A stretch of 51,190 bases of DNA, from contig NZ_NPKO01000021.1 in assembly GCF_008329605.1 (NCBI RefSeq), positions 1-51,190 of the forward strand. Direction: 5' to 3'. This document shows, one piece after another, positions 43,291 through 51,004 of the stretch. How positions within the stretch are numbered: the first letter of the stretch is position 1; each line of letters opens with the position of its first letter. The translations under genes were made by a program, and so were the position numbers. The notes beneath the pieces were generated by a model that worked only from the letters and a program-made list of their open reading frames with translations, was not told where the DNA came from and did no database searches. This stretch comes from Mycolicibacterium sp. P9-64. GTDB lineage: Bacteria; Actinomycetota; Actinomycetes; Mycobacteriales; Mycobacteriaceae.

Positions 43291-44044
43291 AGCCGTGCCG
43301 GTCGAAGATCTCGGCGGTGGTGACGCCGATGCCGTCCGGCCCGATGGATCCGCGGGCGCGCAGCCCGAAGTCATTGCCCGACGGTGCGCGGTGCAGGTGC
43401 ACCGCGGTGTCGGTGTTCATGAACACGAACTCGTCCGGATCCAGTGCGGCGCCAACGCCGTTGGCTGTGTCGACCACCATCGTCAGCCGCTGCAGATCGG
43501 TGAGCGGCTCGTCGTCGACGAGGGAGACGAGCGGACTCAGCCACGCCACCTTGGACTCGCCGGGAGTGGTCACCTGGGTGCGCCAGCTCACCGTCTGCAC
43601 GTAGCCCGGCGCGCCGAGCCAGTCATGAGCGTTGTGCTCGGGCTCGCCCTCGACCAGCGGGGGATGGCGGTCGGTGACGGCGTCGGTGGTGTCGCTGGTG
43701 GCCAACAGCCAGGCGCTCAGCCGGGCCACGGCGCGATCGGAACCGTCCGGCCGAGTCGCGAGCATCTCAGTCGCCATCAATGAGATTCGGGCACCGGGCC
43801 GCTCCACCCACGCCCGAACCTTCACCGGCGCAACGGGAATGGCGCCGAGGATGTCGAACATCAAACGGCCGACCCGCAGGCCAGAATCGATTCCCGCCAG
43901 TTCCTCGATGGCCTTGGTCAGCAAGGCCAACGGCGGCGATCCGTGTTGGATTCTGGTGTCCCAGTTGCTGCCCGTGCCCTCGGTGGATTCGAACAGCTGA
44001 AATCGTTCGTCGGCGGGTAGCCGACGGTAGTACGAGTCGATCAC
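43247..44044 (-). CDS. Thioesterase family protein (TesB/acyl-CoA thioesterase-like)
   Basis: The product has 265 residues. A double hot-dog layout is suggested: residues about 15-125 (NWDTRIQHGSPPLALLTKAI ... GRLMFDILGAIP) and about 155-262 (WLSPLVSLVDDEPL ... FMNTDTAVHLHRAPSGNDFG ... AEIFDRHGFIGTSAQTLLV). This is the acyl-CoA thioesterase II-like group common in mycobacteria. The GTG at 44044 overlaps the stop of the RecB-like gene (GTGA), so the two are co-translated. Acyl-CoA hydrolysis is presumed, not shown. Confidence 0.85.
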   Translation of the reverse strand: MIDSYYRRLPADERFQLFESTEGTGSNWDTRIQHGSPPLALLTKAIEELAGIDSGLRVGRLMFDILGAIPVAPVKVRAWVERPGARISLMATEMLATRPDGSDRAVARLSAWLLATSDTTDAVTDRHPPLVEGEPEHNAHDWLGAPGYVQTVSWRTQVTTPGESKVAWLSPLVSLVDDEPLTDLQRLTMVVDTANGVGAALDPDEFVFMNTDTAVHLHRAPSGNDFGLRARGSIGPDGIGVTTAEIFDRHGFIGTSAQTLLVQRR

Positions 44045-44883
44045 GCCGCGGGCTCCACGGGCTGCGGCCACCCCGGGTACGGGGGAGGTGTGCCACCGAA
44101 GACGGGGCAGTGCTCGTGGTGCGCACACCAGTCGCACGACCGTGACGGCTTCGGCCGGAAGTCACCCGTCACCCCCGCCGCCTGAATGGCCTGCCACATC
44201 GCCATCAACGTCTTCTCGAACCGCAACAGCTCGTCGAGGTCGGGCGTGTAGTCCAGCACCTGACCGTCGGCCAGATACAGCAGCCGCAGCCGGGCGGGCA
44301 ACACCTCACGGGAACGCAGCAGCGCCACCGCATAGAACTTCATCTGGAACATCGCCTTGGCCTCGGCTAGCTCGCGCGCTGCCGACGGTGCCCTGCCGGT
44401 CTTGTAGTCGACGACGCGCATCTCCCCAGTGGGCGCCACGTCGATCCGATCGACGAAACCGCGGAGCAGCGTTCCGTCGGACAGCTCGACCTCGACCCGC
44501 TGCTCGCAACTCTGCGGGTCGAACCGCCTCGGATCCTCGAGCCGGTAGTAGCCGGTGAGCAGCTTGCGCGCGTCGTCGAAGAGTTCGGCCCGCAGCTCCA
44601 GTGCAAAGTCGGCCGCGAATTCGGGCCTCTCGATGGCCACCCGCTCCCACGCAGGCTCGACGAGCGTCACCGCGGTCTCAGGCCCGCGGTCGGCGGCGGG
44701 CAATGTGTACAGCTGCTCCAGCGCCGCATGCACCAGCGTGCCGCGGACCTGCGCCGTCGACGACGGCTCGGGAAGCCGGTCGATAGCCCGGAACCGGTAG
44801 AGCAGCGGGCACTGCTTGAAGTCGCTTGCCCGTGACGGCGACAAGGCGGGACGCCTGCTTGGCGCAGCCACTTCGTCGCTCAT
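44041..44883 (-). CDS. RecB-family PD-(D/E)XK exonuclease with Fe-S cysteines (Rv2119-like)
   Basis: The product has 280 residues. The nuclease core has GTLVHAALEQL (histidine motif), FVDRIDV (Asp), and VVDYKTGR (D-x-K). Cysteine C34 region (FKQCPLLYRF) and the C-terminal CDWCAHHEHC give the four cysteines of the AddB/Cas4-type iron-sulfur fold. There is no helicase domain, so it is a stand-alone nuclease. ATG 44883 lies 7 nt after TAGGCT (minus strand, 44891-44896), a leaderless start. The trmI gene diverges from it; this pairing matches Rv2118c-Rv2119. Cellular role not known. Confidence 0.92.
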   Translation of the reverse strand: MSDEVAAPSRRPALSPSRASDFKQCPLLYRFRAIDRLPEPSSTAQVRGTLVHAALEQLYTLPAADRGPETAVTLVEPAWERVAIERPEFAADFALELRAELFDDARKLLTGYYRLEDPRRFDPQSCEQRVEVELSDGTLLRGFVDRIDVAPTGEMRVVDYKTGRAPSAARELAEAKAMFQMKFYAVALLRSREVLPARLRLLYLADGQVLDYTPDLDELLRFEKTLMAMWQAIQAAGVTGDFRPKPSRSCDWCAHHEHCPVFGGTPPPYPGWPQPVEPAA

Positions 44884-44965
44884 GCAGGCCAGCCTAGGAG
44901 GAGGCGCTGACATTGATGCGCAACCCGCGCATTACAGCGGGCGCGTCGGCTGGCAGGCTATCGGC

Positions 44966-45802
44966 GTGCCAGTTACCGGTCCGTTCGTCGTGGGTGACCG
45001 CGTTCAGTTGACCGATCCCAAGGGTCGGCACTACACGATGGTGCTCGAACCCGGCGCGGAGTTCCACACCCACCGCGGCGCGATAGCCGCCGACACCGTC
45101 ATCGGGCTGCCAGAGGGCAGCGTCGTGAAGTCGACGAATGGCGACCAGTTCCTGGTGCTGCGCCCACTGCTGATCGACTACGTGTTGTCGATGCCTCGCG
45201 GCGCCCAGGTGATCTACCCCAAGGACGCCGCACAGATCGTGCACGAGGGCGACATCTTCCCCGGCGCGCACGTGCTCGAAGCGGGCGCGGGCTCCGGGGC
45301 GCTGACGTGCTCGCTGCTGCGCGCAGTCGGCCCAGAGGGCACCGTGACGTCCTACGAGGTGCGCGACGACCACGCCCCGCACGCCGAGCGCAACGTCACC
45401 ACGTTCTTCGGCGAGCATCCCCCCCACTGGCACCTACGCGTCGCCAACGTCGCCGACTACGACGGGCCGCAGGTCGATCGGGCGGTCCTGGACATGCTCG
45501 CGCCGTGGGAGGTGCTGGAAGCCGTCGGCGGCGCGCTGATGCCCGGGGGCGTGCTGATCGTCTACGTGGCAACGGTCACGCAGCTGTCGCGGACCGTCGA
45601 GGCGCTGCGCGAGCAGCAGTGCTGGACCGAGCCGCGGTCGTGGGAGTCGCTGCAGCGAGGCTGGGACGTCGTCGGCCTTGCGGTTCGGCCGCAGCACTCC
45701 ATGCGAGGCCACACCGCGTTCCTGATCAGTGCACGCAAGCTGGCACCAGGCACGGTGACGCCGACACCGTTGCGGCGCAAGCGCCAGATCCCAGGAACTT
45801 AG
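44966..45802 (+). CDS. trmI: tRNA (adenine-N1)-methyltransferase TrmI
   Basis: The product has 278 residues. It makes m1A58 in the T loop of tRNAs using AdoMet; it acts as a tetramer. LEAGAGSGALTCSLLRAVGP is the AdoMet-binding motif I, RAVLDMLAPWEVL motif IV, and RGWDVVGLAVRPQHSMRGHTAF the late conserved block. Orthologue of Rv2118c (280 residues), whose structure is known. GTG 44966 matches the known N-terminus (TGPFxxGDRVQLTD); CAGGCT lies 6 nt upstream. The stop overlaps that of the convergent DUF503 gene by 4 nt. Confidence 0.95.
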   Translation: MPVTGPFVVGDRVQLTDPKGRHYTMVLEPGAEFHTHRGAIAADTVIGLPEGSVVKSTNGDQFLVLRPLLIDYVLSMPRGAQVIYPKDAAQIVHEGDIFPGAHVLEAGAGSGALTCSLLRAVGPEGTVTSYEVRDDHAPHAERNVTTFFGEHPPHWHLRVANVADYDGPQVDRAVLDMLAPWEVLEAVGGALMPGGVLIVYVATVTQLSRTVEALREQQCWTEPRSWESLQRGWDVVGLAVRPQHSMRGHTAFLISARKLAPGTVTPTPLRRKRQIPGT

Positions 45803-46095
45803 TCGTCGGTACTGCGGCGCAGAGCGCGCCGCACCGAGAGCAGCTCCAGCTCTGGTCGCGCGGCGACAAGTCGTTCGGCCGCATCGAGAACGTCGACCAC
45901 GTGACTCCGGTCGGCGGCCACGATGCCAACCCCGAGGCCGGCCCTGCGGTGCAAGTCCTGATCGCCCGTCTCGGCGGCGGACACGTCTAACTTGCGCCGA
46001 AGTTCGGCGAGCACGGGCCGGATCACGGAACGCTTTTGTTTGAGTGAGTGCACGTCACCGAGAAGCACGTCGAACTCCAGCCAGCCGATCCACAC
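45799..46095 (-). CDS. DUF503 (YlxP-like) family protein
   Basis: The product has 98 residues. MWIGWLEFDVLLGDVHSLKQKRSVIRPVLAELRRKL is the typical opening of DUF503/YlxP proteins, small ferredoxin-like folds sometimes linked to ribosome-binding factor genes. Orthologue of Rv2117. The GTG start at 46095 is 6 nt after the lppK stop, so it is the last gene of a three-gene operon (Mtb12-like, lppK, DUF503). Function uncertain. Confidence 0.92.
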   Translation of the reverse strand: MWIGWLEFDVLLGDVHSLKQKRSVIRPVLAELRRKLDVSAAETGDQDLHRRAGLGVGIVAADRSHVVDVLDAAERLVAARPELELLSVRRALRRSTDD

Positions 46096-46101
46096 ACCGA
46101 G

Positions 46102-46614
46102 TCAGCTCGACGGTGTGGTCGTGGGGGTGCCTGCCAGCGGCAGCAGTTGATCGGCGGTGCGCTGGGTCAGCTGCCAGGCGTCGTGGATCGGGGCGAACTC
46201 CATCGGATAGGTGAACGGCTTCACGGCCGGATCCGCGGTGCTGAGCGTGACGTTCGCCAGCACGTTGCCTGGCTGGCTGGACCAGGCGAGGTCGGTGGCG
46301 ACGACGGTGAGCGGGACGAAACCGTTGGCCTTGAGAGCTTCGCCGAAGTTGGTCAGCACTGCCTGGTCGTCGACCGTCGCATACTGCACGAGGCCGACCT
46401 TCTGCTCAGCGGGAATCGAAGTATCGGCGAGGCGGGAGATCACGCCGGTCAGCGCATCCGGCGACGGCAGGGGCGTGCCCGACGGCGCTGCCGCGACGGC
46501 GCTCGTCTGACGATTCGGTGACGCCGCGGGCGGCGCCGTGTGTGCACACCCAGCAACCCCAAGCGCCGCCACGATCGTGACGGCGCTCAGGGTTACGGCT
46601 GGGGTGCGATGCAA
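46102..46614 (-). CDS. lppK: Lipoprotein LppK
   Basis: The product has 170 residues. The signal peptide ends with the lipobox GVAGCAH (Cys 23). The mature domain (about 45-165: LPSPDALTGVISRLADTSIP ... GFVPLTVVATDLAWSSQPGNVLANVTLS) has the same layout as the neighbouring Mtb12-like protein, so the two are probably paralogues. TTG 46614 is the start, 7 nt after the preceding stop. Orthologue of Rv2116. It is expected outside the membrane; role unknown. Confidence 0.9.
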   Translation of the reverse strand: MHRTPAVTLSAVTIVAALGVAGCAHTAPPAASPNRQTSAVAAAPSGTPLPSPDALTGVISRLADTSIPAEQKVGLVQYATVDDQAVLTNFGEALKANGFVPLTVVATDLAWSSQPGNVLANVTLSTADPAVKPFTYPMEFAPIHDAWQLTQRTADQLLPLAGTPTTTPSS

Positions 46615-46621
46615 GAAACGG

Positions 46622-47113
46622 TTAGCCGACGGACGACATCAGCGCCATCAGCGACTGCTTCGACATCTGCCAGCCCGTCGGGCTCGGGCCCTGAACGAAC
46701 TGGATGTTCTGGCTGGCGGTTCCGCCGTTGGCGGCGGTCGCGGTGACATCGGCCGTCGCGACGGGGCCCTCTAGATCGATGTTGGCGATGGCGAAGGTCA
46801 GCGGGAACTTGCCCTCGGCAGCTGCTTCCCGGATCTTGCCGTCGGCGACCCTTCCTTCGATTCGGCCGATGCCGCCTTCGATGTATGCCGACTTGGCTGA
46901 CGAGGGGCCGGTGGTACCCAGGGCCTGCAGCGTCGTCAGCAGCGGCGTCTGCAGGTCAGGTGCCGGGGCCTGCGGGAACGGAATGTCCCACACGACCGGC
47001 TGGATCGCCGGAGAAACGGGCGAGGCGCTCGCTGCAATGGAAGTCACACCACCCGCGGCTGCGGCTACCACAGCGGCTGCTGCCATGCCGGTAACGAGGG
47101 TTTTGAGGATCAC
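46622..47113 (-). CDS. Low-molecular-weight antigen MTB12/CFP-2 family secreted protein
   Basis: The product has 163 residues. A Sec signal peptide (hydrophobic 5-28, cleavage near ASA-SP) is followed by the proline-rich segment IQPVVWDIPFPQAPAPDLQT and the Mtb12 core: KSAYIEGGIGRIEGRVADGK, FPLTFAIANIDLEG, ATADVTAT and the final GWQMSKQSLMALM. It resembles M. tuberculosis Cfp2 (Rv2376c), a secreted antigen with an NTF2-like fold, but is not in that genomic place. GTG 47113 has AAAGGA 6 nt upstream. It heads the operon with lppK and DUF503 and diverges from mpa. Confidence 0.88.
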   Translation of the reverse strand: MILKTLVTGMAAAAVVAAAAGGVTSIAASASPVSPAIQPVVWDIPFPQAPAPDLQTPLLTTLQALGTTGPSSAKSAYIEGGIGRIEGRVADGKIREAAAEGKFPLTFAIANIDLEGPVATADVTATAANGGTASQNIQFVQGPSPTGWQMSKQSLMALMSSVG

Positions 47114-47257
47114 GGCTGTCCTTTCAACGGGGCCTACTAAACACGAGGTTAACAGTGTTGCTGGTGTGTCGAATTCCTACACCGCACACAATGACTGAAT
47201 CGCCGGTAGCGTTGAAGTTGTTACTGCACCAACTTTCGGTGCGGGAAGGGGCACAAC

Positions 47258-49090
47258 ATGAGTGAGTCCGAACATTCGGGAGCCTACCGAGAAGATCGCG
47301 ACACCCCAATGTCGAGCGAGGACGCTGCCGAACTCGAGGAGCTTCGCCGTGAGGCTGCGGCGTTGCGGGAGCAGCTGGAGCAGGCGGTAGGTGCCGATAG
47401 CGGGCTGCGCAGCGCCCGCGACGTGCATCAGCTCGAGGCCAGGATCGACTCGCTTGCGTCGCGCAACGCGAAGCTGATGGACACGCTGAAGGAAGCCCGG
47501 CAGCAGCTGCTGGCGCTCCGCGAGGAGGTCGACCGGCTCGGTCAGCCGCCGAGCGGCTACGGCGTGCTCCTCGCCACCCACGAGGACGACACGGTCGACG
47601 TGTTCACGTCTGGCCGCAAGATGCGCTTGACGTGCTCACCGAACATCGAGGTCGGCGAGCTCAAGCAAGGACAGACCGTCCGGCTCAACGAGGCGCTGAC
47701 CGTGGTCGAGGCCGGTGCGTTCGAGGCGGTCGGCGAGATCAGCACGTTGCGCGAGATCCTCGCCGACGGACACCGCGCGCTGGTCGTCGGGCACGCCGAC
47801 GAGGAGCGCATCGTCTGGCTCGCCGAGCCCCTGGTCGTGGTCGAGGACACACCGTCCCAGGTCGAGGAAGGCGTCGACGACGATCTGCGCCCACGCAAGC
47901 TGCGCCCGGGTGACTCGCTGCTGGTCGACACCAAAGCCGGGTACGCGTTCGAGCGCATCCCCAAGGCCGAGGTCGAGGACCTGGTGCTCGAAGAGGTCCC
48001 CGACGTCAGCTACCACGACATCGGCGGTCTCACCCGTCAGATCGAACAGATCCGCGACGCCGTCGAGCTGCCATTCCTGCACAAGGACCTGTACCGCGAG
48101 TACTCGCTTCGGCCACCGAAGGGTGTGTTGCTCTACGGTCCTCCCGGCTGCGGCAAGACGTTGATCGCCAAGGCCGTGGCGAACTCCTTGGCCAAGAAGA
48201 TGGCCGAGATTCGCGGCGACGATGCGCGGGAGGCGAAGTCCTACTTCCTGAACATCAAGGGCCCGGAGCTGCTGAACAAGTTCGTCGGTGAGACCGAGCG
48301 TCACATCCGGCTGATCTTCCAGCGGGCGCGGGAGAAGGCCTCCGAGGGCACTCCCGTGATCGTCTTCTTCGACGAGATGGACTCGATCTTCCGCACCCGC
48401 GGCACGGGTGTCTCGTCGGACGTGGAGACGACGGTCGTCCCGCAGCTACTGTCGGAGATCGACGGTGTCGAGGGGCTGGAGAACGTCATCGTGATCGGTG
48501 CCTCCAACCGCGAGGACATGATCGATCCGGCGATCCTGCGGCCCGGCCGCTTGGACGTCAAGATCAAGATCGAGCGGCCGGATGCGGAGTCGGCGCAGGA
48601 CATCTTCTCGAAGTACCTCGTCGAGGACCTGCCGTTGCACGCAGATGACTTGGGCGAGTTCGGTGGTGACCGAGCGTTGACCATCAAGACGATGATCGAG
48701 AAGGTCGTCGACCGGATGTACGCCGAGATCGACGACAACCGGTTCCTGGAGGTCACCTACGCCAACGGTGACAAGGAAGTCATGTACTTCAAGGACTTCA
48801 ACTCCGGTGCGATGATTCAGAACGTCGTCGACCGCGCGAAGAAGAACGCCATCAAGGCGGTCTTGGAGAGCGGTCAGCGCGGTCTGCGCATCCAGCATCT
48901 CCTCGACTCGATCGTCGACGAGTTCGCCGAGAACGAGGACCTGCCGAACACTACGAATCCCGATGACTGGGCTCGCATCTCGGGCAAGAAGGGCGAGCGG
49001 ATCGTCTACATCCGCACGCTCGTCACGGGTAAGAGTTCGTCGGCCAGCCGTGCCATCGACACCGAGTCGAACCTGGGACAGTACCTCTAG
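47258..49090 (+). CDS. mpa: Proteasome-associated AAA ATPase Mpa (ARC)
   Basis: The product has 610 residues. This hexameric unfoldase captures Pup-tagged proteins and feeds them to the 20S proteasome. The N-terminal coiled coil (about 20-95) binds Pup; two OB folds (about 98-245) form the rim; Walker A GPPGCGKT is near 294, Walker B VIVFFDEMD near 367, and the sensor/arginine region follows. The C-terminus ends GQYL, the motif with penultimate tyrosine that opens the proteasome gate. GGGAAGGGG precedes the ATG. Orthologue of Rv2115c; dop, pup and prcBA are not inside the window, being presumably further right. Confidence 0.97.
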   Translation: MSESEHSGAYREDRDTPMSSEDAAELEELRREAAALREQLEQAVGADSGLRSARDVHQLEARIDSLASRNAKLMDTLKEARQQLLALREEVDRLGQPPSGYGVLLATHEDDTVDVFTSGRKMRLTCSPNIEVGELKQGQTVRLNEALTVVEAGAFEAVGEISTLREILADGHRALVVGHADEERIVWLAEPLVVVEDTPSQVEEGVDDDLRPRKLRPGDSLLVDTKAGYAFERIPKAEVEDLVLEEVPDVSYHDIGGLTRQIEQIRDAVELPFLHKDLYREYSLRPPKGVLLYGPPGCGKTLIAKAVANSLAKKMAEIRGDDAREAKSYFLNIKGPELLNKFVGETERHIRLIFQRAREKASEGTPVIVFFDEMDSIFRTRGTGVSSDVETTVVPQLLSEIDGVEGLENVIVIGASNREDMIDPAILRPGRLDVKIKIERPDAESAQDIFSKYLVEDLPLHADDLGEFGGDRALTIKTMIEKVVDRMYAEIDDNRFLEVTYANGDKEVMYFKDFNSGAMIQNVVDRAKKNAIKAVLESGQRGLRIQHLLDSIVDEFAENEDLPNTTNPDDWARISGKKGERIVYIRTLVTGKSSSASRAIDTESNLGQYL

Positions 49091-50250
49091 GCGGCGACGG
49101 AGGCGCGGTTCGTCCGCGGACGCGTGATGGCGTGATAGGTGCTGTTCCACAGCCATTCGACGGGGCCGCGGTCGAAGCGCCGTAGCCATATGTTGGCGAA
49201 CGTCATGGTGATGGCTGCCACGACGAGGTAGATCGCAACGGTGACGGGTACCCGCTGTTCGGCGGGTGTCATGGCGGCAAGGCCGAAGCCCCAGCCGTAG
49301 CACAGTGTCGACGCGACGAGGTTCTGAAACACGTAGCACGACAACGCCATCCGGCCGACTTCGGTCAGCCGGCGGCCTGGGATGCCGAGCTGGCGGCCGG
49401 GGCGGCGGGCGTAGAACTCGGCGACGGCGGCCAGGATGGCGAGCGCGACGATCGGCGCTGCGCCGTACCTGGCGAGCAGTAGACCGCTGCCGCCTGCTCC
49501 GCTCACCTCGAGGGCGACGTCGATGGGCAGGGCGACGCCGAAACCGGCAACCATCAATCGGCGGCGCAGGTGCGTGCCTCGCTCTTCGAGCACGCCGGCG
49601 TGAAAGAGCCTGGCTCCCACCAGGAACAGGGCGATCGACATCGGGAAGATGAACAGGGTCTCGAGCCGGAACGGCAACACGTGGTCGAGACGGAAGAGCG
49701 CCAGGTCCCACCAGGAGCCGTCGGCGTACGGGTTGGGGTCCAGCGCGGCGGGAGCGGCGCCGCGGGGGAGCGTGAACAGTGCGACGGTCACCAGGGCCAG
49801 CAGGGTCACGTGCACCGCGGCGGCGGCCGCGATCACGCGCCGCTGGGTCCGCGGTGAGGTGGCCAACAGGTAGGACACGATCCAGCCCGTGATCGCATAG
49901 CCCACCAATACGTCGAACTCGGTCATCAGGACGAAGTGCACGATGCCATCGAGGAGCAGCAGTGCCGCCCGCCACGGGTAGTCTCCCGGCCAGCGCTGCC
50001 CAGCCCGCACTGCCGAGCTCTGTTGCAGCGCAAGGCCTATGCCGAACATGACGGTGAGCAGCCCCAGGAACTTACCCTGAGTTACCAACTGCAACCCGAT
50101 CTCGACCCCTCGCCACTCCGAGTCGGGTGTGCCGTTGATGTACCCGATGAGCCCCTCGGGATGCGTGTAAATCCAGATGTTGGTGCCCAACGTCCCGAGG
50201 ATCGCGATGCCCCGCAGCACGTCGAGCGACGCGAGTCGTGAGGAGCCCAT
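49087..50250 (-). CDS. DUF418 domain-containing membrane protein
   Basis: The product has about 387 residues and 9-10 membrane helices. The opening RLASLDVLRGIAILGTLGTNIW, WRAALLLLDGIVHFVLMTEFDVL and the C-terminal DUF418 block (GRMALSCYVFQNLVASTLCYGWGFGL ... WLRRFDRGPVEWLWNSTYHA) identify the YeiB/DUF418 group, related to acyltransferase-3 folds. ATG 50250 is preferred over 50268 because the latter lies inside the operator palindrome. The stop overlaps the mpa stop by 4 nt (convergent). It diverges from a TetR gene, probably its regulator. Substrate unknown. Confidence 0.9.
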   Translation of the reverse strand: MGSSRLASLDVLRGIAILGTLGTNIWIYTHPEGLIGYINGTPDSEWRGVEIGLQLVTQGKFLGLLTVMFGIGLALQQSSAVRAGQRWPGDYPWRAALLLLDGIVHFVLMTEFDVLVGYAITGWIVSYLLATSPRTQRRVIAAAAAVHVTLLALVTVALFTLPRGAAPAALDPNPYADGSWWDLALFRLDHVLPFRLETLFIFPMSIALFLVGARLFHAGVLEERGTHLRRRLMVAGFGVALPIDVALEVSGAGGSGLLLARYGAAPIVALAILAAVAEFYARRPGRQLGIPGRRLTEVGRMALSCYVFQNLVASTLCYGWGFGLAAMTPAEQRVPVTVAIYLVVAAITMTFANIWLRRFDRGPVEWLWNSTYHAITRPRTNRASVAA

Positions 50251-50266
50251 GCTCGCCGACCGTACC

Positions 50267-50278
50267 ATACGATCGTAT
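50267..50278. promoter_or_regulatory. Palindromic operator between DUF418 and tetR
   Basis: ATACGATCGTAT is a perfect 12-bp palindrome in the 49-nt gap between divergent genes. It contains a TACGAT (TANNNT) -10-like hexamer in each direction, so TetR binding would block the DUF418 promoter and overlap the -35 region of tetR. Confidence 0.65.
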
Positions 50279-50299
50279 TGGCGGGGCTATCGTGGGGCG

Positions 50300-50857
50300 A
50301 TGGGTGAGTCGTACGAGCGCATGGCCGACGCGGTGCTGCGCGCTCTGGTCGCCGATGGCTTCGAGGGCGTCTCGGTGCGCAGAGTCGCTGCGTCGGCCGG
50401 AGTGTCGATCGGCGCGGTGCAGCACCACTTTCCGACCAAGGACGCCATGCTCGGCGCCGCAATGGACCTCGCGGCCGACCGGTTCCGGGCCCGGCTCGCT
50501 GAGCGCATCAGCCCCGACATGCCTGCCGCCGAGCAGCTGGCCGAGCTGGCGGCGGCGCTGATCAGTGCCGACGACCGCGACGTCAGCGTCACGTGGCTGC
50601 TGCGGCTTGCACGCGCCGCCGTCGACGAGCCCACAGCGGCACGGCACCGCGCCGACTGGCTGGCCCTCGAGGACCTGTTGCGGCGCACCATCGCCGCCGC
50701 CGCACCGGATCTCGACGACCGCGCCGCGGCGGTGGAGCTCCTCGCGCTGCTCGACGGTCTGGCATGTTCGGTGGCCGTCGAGCCCGACCGGGTCGGCGGT
50801 GCCTACGCCGAGTCCATCGCGCGCAACCACGTCGCGCGGCTGCTGGCAGGACCGTAG
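50300..50857 (+). CDS. TetR family transcriptional regulator
   Basis: The product has 185 residues. The N-terminal HTH is VSVRRVAASAGVSIGAVQHHFPTKDAML (about 23-50) and the C-terminal ligand domain is helical (about 60-180). The ATG at 50300 follows TATCGT (50288-50293) by 6 nt, so the mRNA is likely leaderless. It diverges from the DUF418 membrane protein gene and a palindrome lies between them, the common layout for a TetR controlling its neighbour. Ligand unknown. Confidence 0.92.
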   Translation: MGESYERMADAVLRALVADGFEGVSVRRVAASAGVSIGAVQHHFPTKDAMLGAAMDLAADRFRARLAERISPDMPAAEQLAELAAALISADDRDVSVTWLLRLARAAVDEPTAARHRADWLALEDLLRRTIAAAAPDLDDRAAAVELLALLDGLACSVAVEPDRVGGAYAESIARNHVARLLAGP

Positions 50858-50917
50858 GGCTTCGGTTAGGCGCCCATTAGCATGGGGCACTGACGCTTTC
50901 GGTGTTTGAACCCCGAG

Positions 50918-50945
50918 TTATCCACAGTGCGTGTTTCATCCACAG
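50918..50945. other. Two DnaA-box-like nonamers upstream of the 13E12 gene
   Basis: TTATCCACA (50918-50926) is a perfect match to the DnaA-box consensus; TCATCCACA (50936-50944) differs at one base. They are 9 nt apart in the same orientation, in the 139-nt gap before the 13E12 gene. The rest of the gap shows no gene. Confidence 0.6.
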
Positions 50946-50988
50946 CTTGGGTTCCGCTGCTGGTCACGGTCTGGGCGGGCCGGTAGAT

Positions 50989-51004
50989 TCGAATGCATGT
51001 TCGA
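50989..51004. promoter_or_regulatory. LexA (SOS) box overlapping the 13E12 start codon
   Basis: TCGAAT-GCAT-GTTCGA matches the mycobacterial SOS box TCGAAC-N4-GTTCGA with one mismatch. It spans the predicted transcription start and the ATG at 50997; the -10 box TAGATT (50984-50989) abuts it. Mycobacterial 13E12 genes are known members of the LexA regulon. Confidence 0.8.

Noticed and set aside
44041..44883. Cas4-like nuclease as part of a CRISPR system
   Set aside because: No repeats, no other cas genes, and the gene is the usual neighbour of trmI in mycobacteria.
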